From assembly GCF_002104765.1 (NCBI RefSeq), contig NZ_NCXM01000006.1, forward strand, positions 124,001 through 188,000: a stretch of 64,000 nucleotides of DNA, given 5' to 3'. Source of the DNA: Mycolicibacterium vulneris. GTDB taxonomy: Bacteria > Actinomycetota > Actinomycetes > Mycobacteriales > Mycobacteriaceae. A program made the position numbers and the translations under genes. Shown one piece after another: positions 17,693-25,665 of this stretch (the first letter of the stretch is position 1; every line of letters begins with the position of its first letter). Under the pieces are notes generated by a model. That model made no database searches. It was not told where the DNA came from and was given only the letters and a program-made list of their open reading frames with translations.

Positions 17693-18099
17693 CGAATCCT
17701 GCACTGGTAGCCCCAATTCCGGTACCCGACCCTGATTCGGCGCCGTATTGGGAGGGTCTGAAGAACGGTAAGTTGATGTTGTGCCGCTGCGACGACACCG
17801 GGAAATGGATCCATCCGCCGTTGGAACGCAGCCGGTACACCGGTGGTCCCGTGCACTTCGAGGAAGTCAGCGGTGCCGGCACGATCTTCAGCTACATCGT
17901 CGTCCGCCAGGCCCTGGTCCCCGGCCGTACGCCTCCCTATGTCGTCGGGCTGGTCGAACTTGCGGAGCAGCCGGGCTTGCGGATCAACGCCGTCATCGAC
18001 GTCGATCCCGCCGACGTCCGAATCGGACAGGACGTTGAGCTACGCATCGTCGATCTCGGCGAAAGTGGTTATCGCATACCCGAATTCGTCACCAAGTAA
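17689..18099 (+). CDS. DUF35 OB-fold protein with degenerate zinc ribbon
   Basis: 136 residues, GTG start overlapping the aldolase gene by 4 bp. An N-terminal rubredoxin-like region is followed by an OB fold (YIVVRQALVPGRTPPYVVGLVELAEQPGLRINAVI). Only C32 and C34 remain of the usual four zinc cysteines; the second pair is replaced by RSRYTGG. DUF35 proteins shape acyl-CoA binding in thiolase/aldolase complexes. Tight coupling suggests it is the dedicated partner of the Ltp2-like protein. Loss of the zinc site makes it unlike the DUF35 at 20179. Confidence 0.82.
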   Translation: MTNPALVAPIPVPDPDSAPYWEGLKNGKLMLCRCDDTGKWIHPPLERSRYTGGPVHFEEVSGAGTIFSYIVVRQALVPGRTPPYVVGLVELAEQPGLRINAVIDVDPADVRIGQDVELRIVDLGESGYRIPEFVTK

Positions 18100-18115
18100 A
18101 GGCTGGGAGTGGCAG

Positions 18116-18937
18116 ATGGGCAGAATGGACGGTCGCGTCGCCTTCATCACCGGAGCTGGCAAGGGCCAGGGACGGTCGCACGCTGTCCGGTTAGCCGAGG
18201 AAGGTGCCGATATCGTTGGTGTCGACATCTGTCGCCAACTCGACGGCGTGCTGTATGCGATGGCCACGCCGGAAGACCTCGACGAGACCGTCAACTTGGT
18301 GGAGAAGACCGGTCAGCGGATGATCGCCCGTCAGGCTGATGTCCGCGATCGCAAAACACTACAGGCCGCTTTCGACGATGGCGTCGCAGAATTCGGCTAC
18401 ATAGATACGGTGGTGGCTAACGCGGGGATCGTATTGAACCGGGTCGACGAGCCCGATCCCGAGGCGGCGTGGGAACTCGGCATCGGCGTGCTGCTCACCG
18501 GTGTGTGGAACACCCTGCAGATCGCAAGCGCCCACATGATGAAGTCCGATCGCGGCGGTGCCATAGTCGCCACCAGCTCGATGGCTGGTCTGAAGGCACT
18601 GACTGACGGCAGCGGCGGCGCGGATGCGTACGCCGCGGCCAAAATCGGCGTCACTGGACTGGTACGGGCCTACGCACAGCGTATGGCAGCCAAAAATATC
18701 CGTGTCATGGCGATCGCACCGACCGGTGTCAACACCGCGATGATCGTGGAGAATCCGGCGCTGTTTGAGGTGATCGCCCAGAATGAGCATCTCGCTAAGG
18801 CGATGGCAAACGCCCTACCGGTGACGGTGATCGAACCGTCTGATGTCTCGGAGACGGTGTTGTTCCTCGTCTCGGACAGTGGCCGGTATTACACCGGCAC
18901 AACGCTAATGCTCGACGCCGGCATGAACATGACCTGA
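18116..18937 (+). CDS. Mycofactocin-type short-chain dehydrogenase/reductase
   Basis: 273 residues from ATG 18116 with GGGAG upstream. Rossmann motif TGAGKGQGRSHAVRLAEEGADIV with D in GVDIC, the glycine-rich loop and insertion typical of SDRs whose NAD is tightly held and which occur with mycofactocin. Active-site Ser (ATSSMAG) and YAAAK are present; NAG at VANAGIV. Last gene of the operon from 13399; convergent with the kinase-like gene (19 bp). Oxidises a secondary alcohol to a ketone, possibly the hydroxyl made by the P450 (inference). Confidence 0.85.
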   Translation: MGRMDGRVAFITGAGKGQGRSHAVRLAEEGADIVGVDICRQLDGVLYAMATPEDLDETVNLVEKTGQRMIARQADVRDRKTLQAAFDDGVAEFGYIDTVVANAGIVLNRVDEPDPEAAWELGIGVLLTGVWNTLQIASAHMMKSDRGGAIVATSSMAGLKALTDGSGGADAYAAAKIGVTGLVRAYAQRMAAKNIRVMAIAPTGVNTAMIVENPALFEVIAQNEHLAKAMANALPVTVIEPSDVSETVLFLVSDSGRYYTGTTLMLDAGMNMT

Positions 18938-18956
18938 CGGCTGCTGCCGCACGGAG

Positions 18957-20087
18957 TCAGCTCAACACCGTGCCGGTGCCCAGGTCGTAATAGGCCTCCG
19001 CGAAGCGGCCAAGCACGGCGCCCACGACCTCGACCGAATACATCTGGTCGGGCGCGATCGCCCACATGCAGAAGCCCCAGGCCGGGCTCTCGCGATACGC
19101 GGTCCACATGGACTCGCGGTCGGGTAGCGAGGTGACGCCGGCGTCGAGCAGCCGGCCGCGATAGTTGTCCAGCAACTCGCGCTCGTGGGCCCGCCGAAGC
19201 TCCGGGGATAGCGCGGCGATCAACGCATAGCCGACGTCGTGTGACCACGAGCCGCGCCGAATCAGCTGCCAGTCGAGGAGACCCATTCGGCCGTCGGGCA
19301 GCACATACGTGTTGCGTGGATGTGGATCCCCGTGCAGCACCGTGACCGGCTCGCGGGCCACCCGGTCCTGGAGTCTCCAGAAAGCGGCCTCCATTCCGTC
19401 CATGTCAGTGCCGGCAGCATCGAGCAGCGCCTTCTTGTAGGGGGCATCAACGAGAGCGCGGATTATCGCGAACCCGTTGTCGCGCAGAAAGTGTGCGAAC
19501 CCGCCGGTGACGGGGTCCTGTAACCAAGACAGGTCGCCGCCGTTCGCCAGGCGTCGGCTGCCCCAGAACGGAGCATGCAGTTGGCTCAACGTTGTGAGCA
19601 GCGCGTCGGCCTGCTCGACAGTAAGGCCGGCTACCGCGTCGGGGACCTGCGCGCCGCGCAGTGTGATGTCCTCTCCGAGGATCAGGAACTGCGACGGACC
19701 CTCGAGGTGGTCGGCGAAGTAGGTCGCCATGGTCTCGACGCTCAGGTCTGGGCGCAGGTCGCGGTAGAACCTCGTTTCGTCGTCATACAGAACAGTCCCG
19801 CCGCCGCCTTCGGACAGCGACTCATCGAACGCCTTCGGCAGGTCGTGCACCGTTCCCAATTGCGTTTTGATGAAGAGCCGCTGTGGAAGTCGGGTTTGCG
19901 GATCGGCGTAGGCCACGTCGAGGTGTAGGTGCGACGTAGTGCCCTGCCAGGTGTGCCCAATCGTGACGCGGGTGACCGTAGCCTCGGGATCGCGTCGGCG
20001 TAACAGCGACGTCAGAATCGCAGGCGTGATGTCCTCGGCGGACTGGAGCGTTACGTGCGGGGCTTGTCCGGTCATCACAATCCTCAT
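18957..20087 (-). CDS. APH/choline-kinase-like phosphotransferase
   Basis: 376 residues (ATG 20087; an internal ATG at 20075 has GAGG 6 nt upstream and may be the true start). Protein-kinase-like fold of the aminoglycoside phosphotransferase group: catalytic loop LHGDPHPRN with D254 and N259, and the metal-binding D272 in LLDWQ. It resembles the large set of uncharacterised phosphotransferases often found beside fadE genes in mycobacteria. An operator dyad lies 17-32 bp upstream of the start, so it probably belongs to the TetR regulon. The substrate could be a hydroxylated lipid; not drug resistance by default. Confidence 0.82.
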   Translation of the reverse strand: MRIVMTGQAPHVTLQSAEDITPAILTSLLRRRDPEATVTRVTIGHTWQGTTSHLHLDVAYADPQTRLPQRLFIKTQLGTVHDLPKAFDESLSEGGGGTVLYDDETRFYRDLRPDLSVETMATYFADHLEGPSQFLILGEDITLRGAQVPDAVAGLTVEQADALLTTLSQLHAPFWGSRRLANGGDLSWLQDPVTGGFAHFLRDNGFAIIRALVDAPYKKALLDAAGTDMDGMEAAFWRLQDRVAREPVTVLHGDPHPRNTYVLPDGRMGLLDWQLIRRGSWSHDVGYALIAALSPELRRAHERELLDNYRGRLLDAGVTSLPDRESMWTAYRESPAWGFCMWAIAPDQMYSVEVVGAVLGRFAEAYYDLGTGTVLS

Positions 20088-20103
20088 CAGTGAGATTCAA
20101 CAA

Positions 20104-20119
20104 TGACAGTCGACTGTCA
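20104..20119. promoter_or_regulatory. Perfect operator palindrome TGACAGTCGACTGTCA
   Basis: A 16-bp perfect palindrome with the same arms and spacing as the sites at 9171, 10957 and 13341. It lies immediately upstream of the kinase-like gene (start 20087 or 20075), where a bound repressor would block initiation. Confidence 0.8.
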
Positions 20120-20178
20120 CGTTATCACCGGAGCCAAGGCATGAACTGGTTTTGGGACCCTTTGGATGGACCGGCTTA

Positions 20179-20625
20179 CTACCCCGTCTTGACCGGCCGG
20201 AACAGCGGCACCCATACCCGGCTCTCCTCTTCGCCCGAGAGCGCGGTCCAGTCTTCGAAGAAGACCTCGACGGCCATCCCGACCTTGATCGCGTCCGGGG
20301 CAACGTCGACCACATTCGAAATCAGCCGGGTATCGGGCTCCTCGGCAAGCTCGACCATCGCCACGATGTAGGGCGGTTCGAAACCGGGAATCCAGTTCTG
20401 GCGGTTCACCGTATATGCCGCGACAACTGCCCGGCCGGAGACGGGTTCTGGTGCAACGTCAGTGCTTCGGCAACGCCAGCACGCCGGCCCAGGCGGGTGA
20501 AAGAAGTGGCCGCAGCCGTGGCAGCGGGTGATCAGTAATTCGCCGTTGCGACCACCGGTCCAGAACGCAAGCGACTCGGCGGTAGGGCTGGGCGCCAATC
20601 GCAACTGGGGACGTTGGTAGTTCAT
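20179..20625 (-). CDS. DUF35 OB-fold protein with intact zinc ribbon
   Basis: 148 residues. Zinc ribbon C35-x2-C38 and C49-x2-C52 (CHGCGH, CWRC) followed by an OB fold (AYTVNRQNWIPGFEPPYIVAMVELAEEPDTRLISNVV). The start overlaps the stop of the acyl-CoA dehydrogenase by 4 bp, so it ends a three-gene operon SDR - dehydrogenase - DUF35. DUF35 proteins usually pair with a thiolase or aldolase, but none is in this operon; it may serve the Ltp2-like protein at 16556 or one outside the window. Confidence 0.85.
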   Translation of the reverse strand: MNYQRPQLRLAPSPTAESLAFWTGGRNGELLITRCHGCGHFFHPPGPACWRCRSTDVAPEPVSGRAVVAAYTVNRQNWIPGFEPPYIVAMVELAEEPDTRLISNVVDVAPDAIKVGMAVEVFFEDWTALSGEEESRVWVPLFRPVKTG

Positions 20626-21764
20626 GATCCGACCAACGATCGACCGATCACCAGCCGCTGAATCTGGTTGGTGCCCTCGAAGATCTGGGTGATCTTGGCT
20701 TCGCGCATGTAGCGCTCGACACGGTAATCCCTGGTGTAGCCGTAGCCGCCGAACACTTGCACGGCGTCGGTGGTGACCTTCATGGCGGCATCGGTGGCGA
20801 TCAGCTTCGCCACGGAAGCGTTGCGCGAGTACGGCAGTCCTGCGTCGCGGCGCCGCGCCGCGTCCAGGTACGTGGCACGCGCGGAGTCGACCGCGGCAGC
20901 CATGTCGGCCAGCAGGAAAGCCAGGCCCTGATGGTCAATGATCTTGCGACCGAACGTCGTCCGTTGCTGGGCGTAGGAAACGGCCTCGTCGAGGGCTGCC
21001 TGCGCCAGTCCGACGGCTACCGCGGCGATGCCAAGGCGTCCGGAATCCAATGCACTGAAGGCGATCTGCAGGCCCTGCCCTTCGGCGCCGATCCTGCGTT
21101 GGGCAGGCACGAGCGCATTGTCATAGTGCGCCGTGGTAGTCGGAATGGCATGCAAGCCCATCTTCTCCTCGGGTTTGCCGAACGTGAGTCCTTCGGTGTC
21201 TTTGTCGACCAGAAAGCACGAAATACCTTGTCCACCTTCACCAGTGCGGGCGAATAGGCTGTAGAAATCGGCTATGCCGCCGTGGGTGATCCAGGCCTTG
21301 GCGCCGTTGACGCGGTAACCACCGTCGGTCGCGGTGGCCTTACAGGTCAGGGCGGCGGCATCGGAACCGGCCTGCGGCTCGGACAAGCTGTAGGCGCCGA
21401 TCGTGTGACCACCCAACATGGTCGGCAGCCACTCCTGTTGCTGTTCGTCGGTGCCGAACGCGATCAACGGATGGCAGGACAGCACGTGGACGCTGACTGC
21501 TACGGCGACTGCCGCCCACCGAGCCGCCAACTCCTCGAGAACCTGTAGGTACACCTCGTACGGTTGCCCGCCACCGCCCCACTGCTCCGGGTGCGGCAGT
21601 GTCAGCAGCCCGGTCTCCCCCAGGGTGGCAAAGACTCCCTCGGGATAGGTCTCGTTCTTCTCATGCTCATCGACGATCGGATCAAGCACCTTGTCCGCGA
21701 CATCGGCCGCGAGTCGAACCAGTTCGCGTGCTTCGGGTGTCGGCAGGAGTCGGTCAACGATCAT
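20622..21764 (-). CDS. Acyl-CoA dehydrogenase (FadE)
   Basis: 380 residues from ATG 21764, which overlaps the upstream SDR stop (ATGA); an open frame continues further but it is antisense-quality sequence inside the SDR gene. FAD and substrate motifs: SEPQAGSDAAALTCKA, WITHGGIADFY, and the C-terminal FGGYGYTRDYRVERYMREAK followed by QIFEGTNQIQRL with the catalytic Glu of the short/medium-chain class. It oxidises an acyl-CoA to the enoyl-CoA with electrons to ETF. Middle gene of the 22582-20179 operon. Confidence 0.92.
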   Translation of the reverse strand: MIVDRLLPTPEARELVRLAADVADKVLDPIVDEHEKNETYPEGVFATLGETGLLTLPHPEQWGGGGQPYEVYLQVLEELAARWAAVAVAVSVHVLSCHPLIAFGTDEQQQEWLPTMLGGHTIGAYSLSEPQAGSDAAALTCKATATDGGYRVNGAKAWITHGGIADFYSLFARTGEGGQGISCFLVDKDTEGLTFGKPEEKMGLHAIPTTTAHYDNALVPAQRRIGAEGQGLQIAFSALDSGRLGIAAVAVGLAQAALDEAVSYAQQRTTFGRKIIDHQGLAFLLADMAAAVDSARATYLDAARRRDAGLPYSRNASVAKLIATDAAMKVTTDAVQVFGGYGYTRDYRVERYMREAKITQIFEGTNQIQRLVIGRSLVGS

Positions 21765-22582
21765 GGACGGCTGCCCTGCCACTCGCAACCGGTCAATTCG
21801 GCAGAGATCTCCCAGAGTCGTCGCGCGCTGTCCGCGTCGCGGGCCTTGTCTCTGAGTGTGGCGGGCTTTGGTTTTCCCCACTGGTGCATCAGGCCGCGCG
21901 GCGCGATGTAGGTGCCGTTGGGCAGCGTCGTGGTGATCGCCTGAATGGTCGAGCGGGCACCGTCGGCCGGGCTCTGCGCGATATGTGGCGAGAGCACTCG
22001 GCCCGCCCACTGCAACACGCCTGAACCGTTGCTGGTGATGCCGGTGTCGGTCATGCCGGGATCGGAGGCGTAGGCGGTCTTGCCGCGGGCCACCAGTTCG
22101 CGCACGAACAACAGGTTCGCCAGCTTGGACTCCCCGTACGCCGACCATGGGTTGTAGCGGCGACGGTGGTAGTTGAGGTCGTCGAAGTGCATGCGGGCGG
22201 TGTTGTAGTTGGTGCTGGCCACCGCCACCACCCGATCGCGGATCCGGTCGCCGAGCAGGCATGTCAACGCGAAGTGGCCTAGGTGATTGATGCCCATGTG
22301 AGCCTCGAAGCCGTCGGCTGTCCGAGTCAGTGGCAAGCCCAACACACCGGCGTTGTTCACCAGCACGTCGACGTAGTCGACGGTGTCGGCGAACTTGCGC
22401 ACGCTGGTGAGGTCGGCCAGATCCAGCTCGCGCACCGCGACGTCGCCGGGCATCGACGCCGCGGCTTGGTGCGCCTTCGTCAAGGAGCGGCAGGCGATGA
22501 CCACTTCGTGGCCGGCAGCGGCCATTGCGTGCGCGGTCGCCTTCCCGACGCCACTGTTTCCACCGGTGACGATAATGCGCAC
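21761..22582 (-). CDS. Short-chain dehydrogenase/reductase
   Basis: 273 residues from GTG 22582 with AAGGAGG about 10 nt upstream; the longer frame to 22615 crosses that RBS. Motifs TGGNSGVGKATA, NNAGVLG, and YGESK as the catalytic Tyr/Lys. It resembles the retinol-dehydrogenase/WW-oxidoreductase-like SDRs common in actinobacteria. First gene of the operon with FadE and DUF35. Divergent from the acyl-CoA ligase with a 64-bp shared promoter region containing a weak operator-like dyad. Confidence 0.86.
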   Translation of the reverse strand: MRIIVTGGNSGVGKATAHAMAAAGHEVVIACRSLTKAHQAAASMPGDVAVRELDLADLTSVRKFADTVDYVDVLVNNAGVLGLPLTRTADGFEAHMGINHLGHFALTCLLGDRIRDRVVAVASTNYNTARMHFDDLNYHRRRYNPWSAYGESKLANLLFVRELVARGKTAYASDPGMTDTGITSNGSGVLQWAGRVLSPHIAQSPADGARSTIQAITTTLPNGTYIAPRGLMHQWGKPKPATLRDKARDADSARRLWEISAELTGCEWQGSRP

Positions 22583-22613
22583 GGTGCGACGGCCTCCTTC
22601 GTACAGTCCACAC

Positions 22614-22629
22614 AAACAGTAAACTATTT
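22614..22629. promoter_or_regulatory. Weak operator-like dyad AAACAGT-AA-ACTATTT
   Basis: Same 7-2-7 architecture and CAGT-NN-ACT core as the TGACAGT sites, with only the outer bases changed, in the gap between the divergent SDR and acyl-CoA ligase genes. It may be a low-affinity site for the same TetR or chance; it completes coverage of the divergent promoters in the island. Confidence 0.35.
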
Positions 22630-22646
22630 ATCGCTTTGGTGAAACG

Positions 22647-24140
22647 GTGAGGAGAGATGTTGCGAGATACCCACCCGACCAGTCCGGTTCAATCACTCGG
22701 ATGACGTGGCTCGAGCGGATTTGCGCAGTCCACGAACGCAGTGAACGCGTGGCGGTCATCGGCGAAGTGGGCTCTGTAAGTGGACGCGAACTGATCGGTA
22801 AGGCGGTCGCGGCCGCGGACCTGCTCTGCGACCTCAACGTGCCGGCAGGTCGACCGATCCCCGCGTTGCTCACCACCAATGCCTGCGCGCTTGCCCTGCT
22901 GTTGGGCGGCGCCGCCGCCAACAGACCGCTCGCTTTACTTGGGCCCCGGCAGACTCCGACAGAGCTGGCCGCAATGGTGCGTCGGAGCGGCTCGCCAGTC
23001 CTGCTCGCTGAGGCCGAGTTCGCCGGGGCTGCCCGGCAGGTCGGCGACGCGGTTGGGATACGGGCGGTGACAATACCTTTCCTGCCGGTGTCGGATCGGT
23101 CGTTGCATCCACAACCCGGTCCCACAGCGATCTGCCTGCACACCGCCGGGACGACTGGGGTCCCCAAGCTCGTTTCGCTCACCGAGCGAGTGCTCGACGC
23201 CCGCGCCGAGCTATTGCGCCGCGTGATCGGCATCGGCCCTGTCGACCGTTATGCCACCGGCTCACCGCTGCATCACATAGGGGGACTGGGCAACGTCCTG
23301 GTGGCGCTCACGGCCGGGGCGGCGGTTATCTGTACCAACAGATTCTCCTTCGATTGGTGGCACAGCCTGAAGCAACTCGGTGCCACCCACTGCCTACTCG
23401 TTCCGACCATGATCGAGATGTTGCTCGGCAAGGGGCTTCTCGACGCGGTTCCGCTGAAGACATTGATCTACGGTGCCTCGCCGATCACCGTCGACACGTT
23501 GCGACGCGTTCTTGACGTGTTGCCCGACGTCGCGATGGTCAGCCTCTACGGCCAAACCGAGGGCAGTCCGATCACCAGCTTGGGCCCAGCGGACCACCGG
23601 TTGGCCGCGGTCAAGGATCCCGACATTCTGTCTACCGTCGGCCGGCCGGTGGACGGCCTTCGCCTGGAGATCGACCAGCCGGACCCGGCAGGAATCGGCG
23701 AAGTGTTCGCCGCCGCGGCCCACCTTTCCGGCCAGGCGGCCGACGGATGGCTGCGCACCGGTGATCTGGGTGTGGTGGATGCCGACGGTTATCTCCGCCT
23801 CTGCGGTCGTCGGCACGACATGGTGGTTCGCGGTGGAGAGAACGTTTATCCGCTGGAAGTCGAGAATGTGCTCAGCGCCCACCCCGGGGTTGCCGCCGTC
23901 GGCGTCGTGGGCGTGCCAGAGACGCGACTCGGAGAAACCCTGGCCGCGTTCATAGTTCCGACAGATTTGGTGCATCCGCCACGGCCCGAGGAGCTAGGGT
24001 CTTTCGCCCGGGTCAAGCTCGCCGGTTTCAAGATTCCACAGTATTGGTATTCGGTCACCGAGCTGCCGCTGAACAGTGCAGGCAAAGTCGTTCGCGCCAC
24101 ACTTCGGGCGGCACATCTTGAGCGTCAGCACGGCGCGTGA
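22647..24140 (+). CDS. Acyl-CoA synthetase / AMP-dependent ligase (FadD-like)
   Basis: 497 residues (GTG 22647; ATG 22701 is an alternative, neither with a clear RBS). ANL-superfamily motifs: P-loop HTAGTTGVPKL at ~165, YGQTEGSP (adenine-binding A5), TGDLG, GRRHDMVVRGGENVYP hinge and the C-terminal catalytic Lys in NSAGKVVR. It adenylates a carboxylic acid and forms its CoA thioester. Slightly short compared with long-chain FadDs, in the range of aryl- or steroid-acid ligases. It would feed substrate into the acyl-CoA dehydrogenases of the island. Confidence 0.9.
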   Translation: MRRDVARYPPDQSGSITRMTWLERICAVHERSERVAVIGEVGSVSGRELIGKAVAAADLLCDLNVPAGRPIPALLTTNACALALLLGGAAANRPLALLGPRQTPTELAAMVRRSGSPVLLAEAEFAGAARQVGDAVGIRAVTIPFLPVSDRSLHPQPGPTAICLHTAGTTGVPKLVSLTERVLDARAELLRRVIGIGPVDRYATGSPLHHIGGLGNVLVALTAGAAVICTNRFSFDWWHSLKQLGATHCLLVPTMIEMLLGKGLLDAVPLKTLIYGASPITVDTLRRVLDVLPDVAMVSLYGQTEGSPITSLGPADHRLAAVKDPDILSTVGRPVDGLRLEIDQPDPAGIGEVFAAAAHLSGQAADGWLRTGDLGVVDADGYLRLCGRRHDMVVRGGENVYPLEVENVLSAHPGVAAVGVVGVPETRLGETLAAFIVPTDLVHPPRPEELGSFARVKLAGFKIPQYWYSVTELPLNSAGKVVRATLRAAHLERQHGA

Positions 24141-24210
24141 ATTTGAGTTATCTGCACACGCTGGACCAGGAGGCGGGGGCGTCGCGCTCCCGAGGATCGG
24201 GCGTGGGCGC
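24140..24210 (+). pseudogene. Remnant of a DUF3072-type gene
   Basis: The translated stretch SYLHTLDQEAG closely matches SYLHTLAQEAG in the intact DUF3072 protein at 33988-34203. The nucleotide match continues for about 20 bp beyond and then is lost, with no start signal and no C-terminal half. A short decayed fragment, about 24-30 codons recognisable. The rest of 24211-24446 shows no gene. Confidence 0.5.
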
Positions 24211-24446
24211 AACTGTCGGAGCCCTACCCGTTGGCCTATCTCACCGATGGGAATCCCGATCAGGGTCGGCCAGGGCGTGGTGTGAGTGGACTTCTATGAT
24301 GACGCACCTGGACCTTATCCGTTATATAGTTTAACGTCTGGATCTATGCCCACTGCCGTGCGAAGCCGATCAGCTCAACGGGTGGACCAAGGTGCACTTT
24401 TGGACCCAATTGTGGCGATGCAGGCCACACGTTCGAGCCGCCAACC

Positions 24447-24839
24447 ATGAAGCGTTGGAAATCGCTGGCTGCTTTGATCGCCGGCGCAGTTGCCATCGAC
24501 GGGCTCCTGTTGACGTCACCACCGCGGGTACATGCCGCTCCGGCGCCCGAGGTCGAGTACGTGTACGACGTGGTGGTGCGGCGGCACTACGGATTTCCTG
24601 ACAATGACGCGCTGGGCTATGGCCACGGAATTTGCGACAAAGTCGGCCGGGGCGAGGGCTACGGGCAAGTCATGGGTGAGGTCAAGAGTGACGTCACCCC
24701 CAACGATGAGTTCGCGGCTAATTACCTAGTCTCCTATGCGGTTAACTTGCTTTGCCCTGAGCTGATATGGCAGCTGCGGAACTCAGCCGCTGGCTACCAA
24801 CCTCCGGGCGGAGCATCCGCGCCCGGTACCTATTACTGA
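24447..24839 (+). CDS. Secreted DUF732 protein
   Basis: 130 residues. A positively charged start (MKRWK) and hydrophobic core followed by VHAAPAP form a cleavable signal peptide. The mature part has the DUF732 pattern: DNDALGYGHGICDKVGRG with a first Cys, and YAVNLLCPEL with the second, likely a disulfide. DUF732 proteins are small exported mycobacterial proteins of unknown role. Monocistronic; a GC-rich 230-bp gap lies upstream. Confidence 0.8.
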   Translation: MKRWKSLAALIAGAVAIDGLLLTSPPRVHAAPAPEVEYVYDVVVRRHYGFPDNDALGYGHGICDKVGRGEGYGQVMGEVKSDVTPNDEFAANYLVSYAVNLLCPELIWQLRNSAAGYQPPGGASAPGTYY

Positions 24840-25227
24840 ATCCATCGCTTTCAAGCAGTCACCAATTAGCCGGCGCAGATGGCTCCGGAGTCGAGCGGAA
24901 TTGTTCCATTTCGGCTGGAGGTCCAGACAGCTATCACCTTGTGGGCCAACAGAAGCGCAATCATGGGAGCGGTCTAGGGCCACGGGTCGCAAAACCGGAC
25001 GCCGCCCCGGGCGCTGTTCACTGGTGGCGGATTGGAAGTGACGTTGCCGCCCGGCTTCGACCGAGGTTCTGGCGAGAAAACCCTCTGCCCGTGCTGTACA
25101 GTTCTCGACGATCGGTACACGGAACTTGAGTTCCAGCTAGGCCTTGGGGTGTGCGGGTGGTGTTTCGGCGGTTGTCTCCGTCGGGCGGGTGGCCCCCGAC
25201 TGCGGGCGAAAAGTGAGGAGGTAGCGC
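24840..25227. other. Intergenic region before mmpS
   Basis: 388 bp without a convincing coding frame on either strand. The last part carries the strong Shine-Dalgarno GAGGAGG for the MmpS gene. No clear operator or terminator was recognised. Confidence 0.5.
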
Positions 25228-25665
25228 ATGTTCAGTATTTTGCGGAGGGCATGGATGCCGCTGCTTCTTGTTGTTGTGATTTCGCTGGGTGCGTATGCAG
25301 TTGTTCGCATTCGTGACACGTTCGGGGTCAACGGTGGGGTGGCGAGTGGTGAGGGCAACGCCGGTGACACCAAGCCGTTTCACCCCAAGCACATCACCTA
25401 TGAGATAACCGGTGTGCCAGACGGGACGGTGAACGCCAACTACCTCGACGAAAACGGTCAGCCACACCTCGTTGATACCGCCCCGTTGCCGTGGTCGTTC
25501 ACCATCGTCACGACGCTGCCGTCGATGTCGGCCAACATAGTCGCTCAAGGCAGCACCGCGGTGCATGCCCTGCGGTGTCGCGTCATCGTCGATGGCCAGG
25601 TGCGCGACGACCGCCACACCAGCGAGTACCAACCGTTCGTCTACTGCTTGGTGAAATCCGTATGA
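25228..25665 (+). CDS. MmpS-family membrane protein
   Basis: 145 residues: a short cytoplasmic start, one transmembrane helix ([18 protein letters not shown]) and an extracytoplasmic beta-sandwich domain with [20 protein letters not shown] and a terminal C-x-VIVDGQV...VYCLVKS pair of cysteines. MmpS proteins assist their MmpL partner in lipid or siderophore export. Overlaps the mmpL start by 4 bp. Confidence 0.92.
   Translation: MFSILRRAWMPLLLVVVISLGAYAVVRIRDTFGVNGGVASGEGNAGDTKPFHPKHITYEITGVPDGTVNANYLDENGQPHLVDTAPLPWSFTIVTTLPSMSANIVAQGSTAVHALRCRVIVDGQVRDDRHTSEYQPFVYCLVKSV

Noticed and set aside
18957-20087. Antibiotic-resistance aminoglycoside phosphotransferase
   Set aside because: Only the general kinase motifs match; placement beside fadE/SDR genes and the operator point to a catabolic role.
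21765-22613. N-terminal extension of the acyl-CoA dehydrogenase frame (20622-22613) as a fusion protein
   Set aside because: The extension is Arg/His-rich and overlaps the SDR in another frame; the ATG at 21764 with ATGA coupling starts the real protein.
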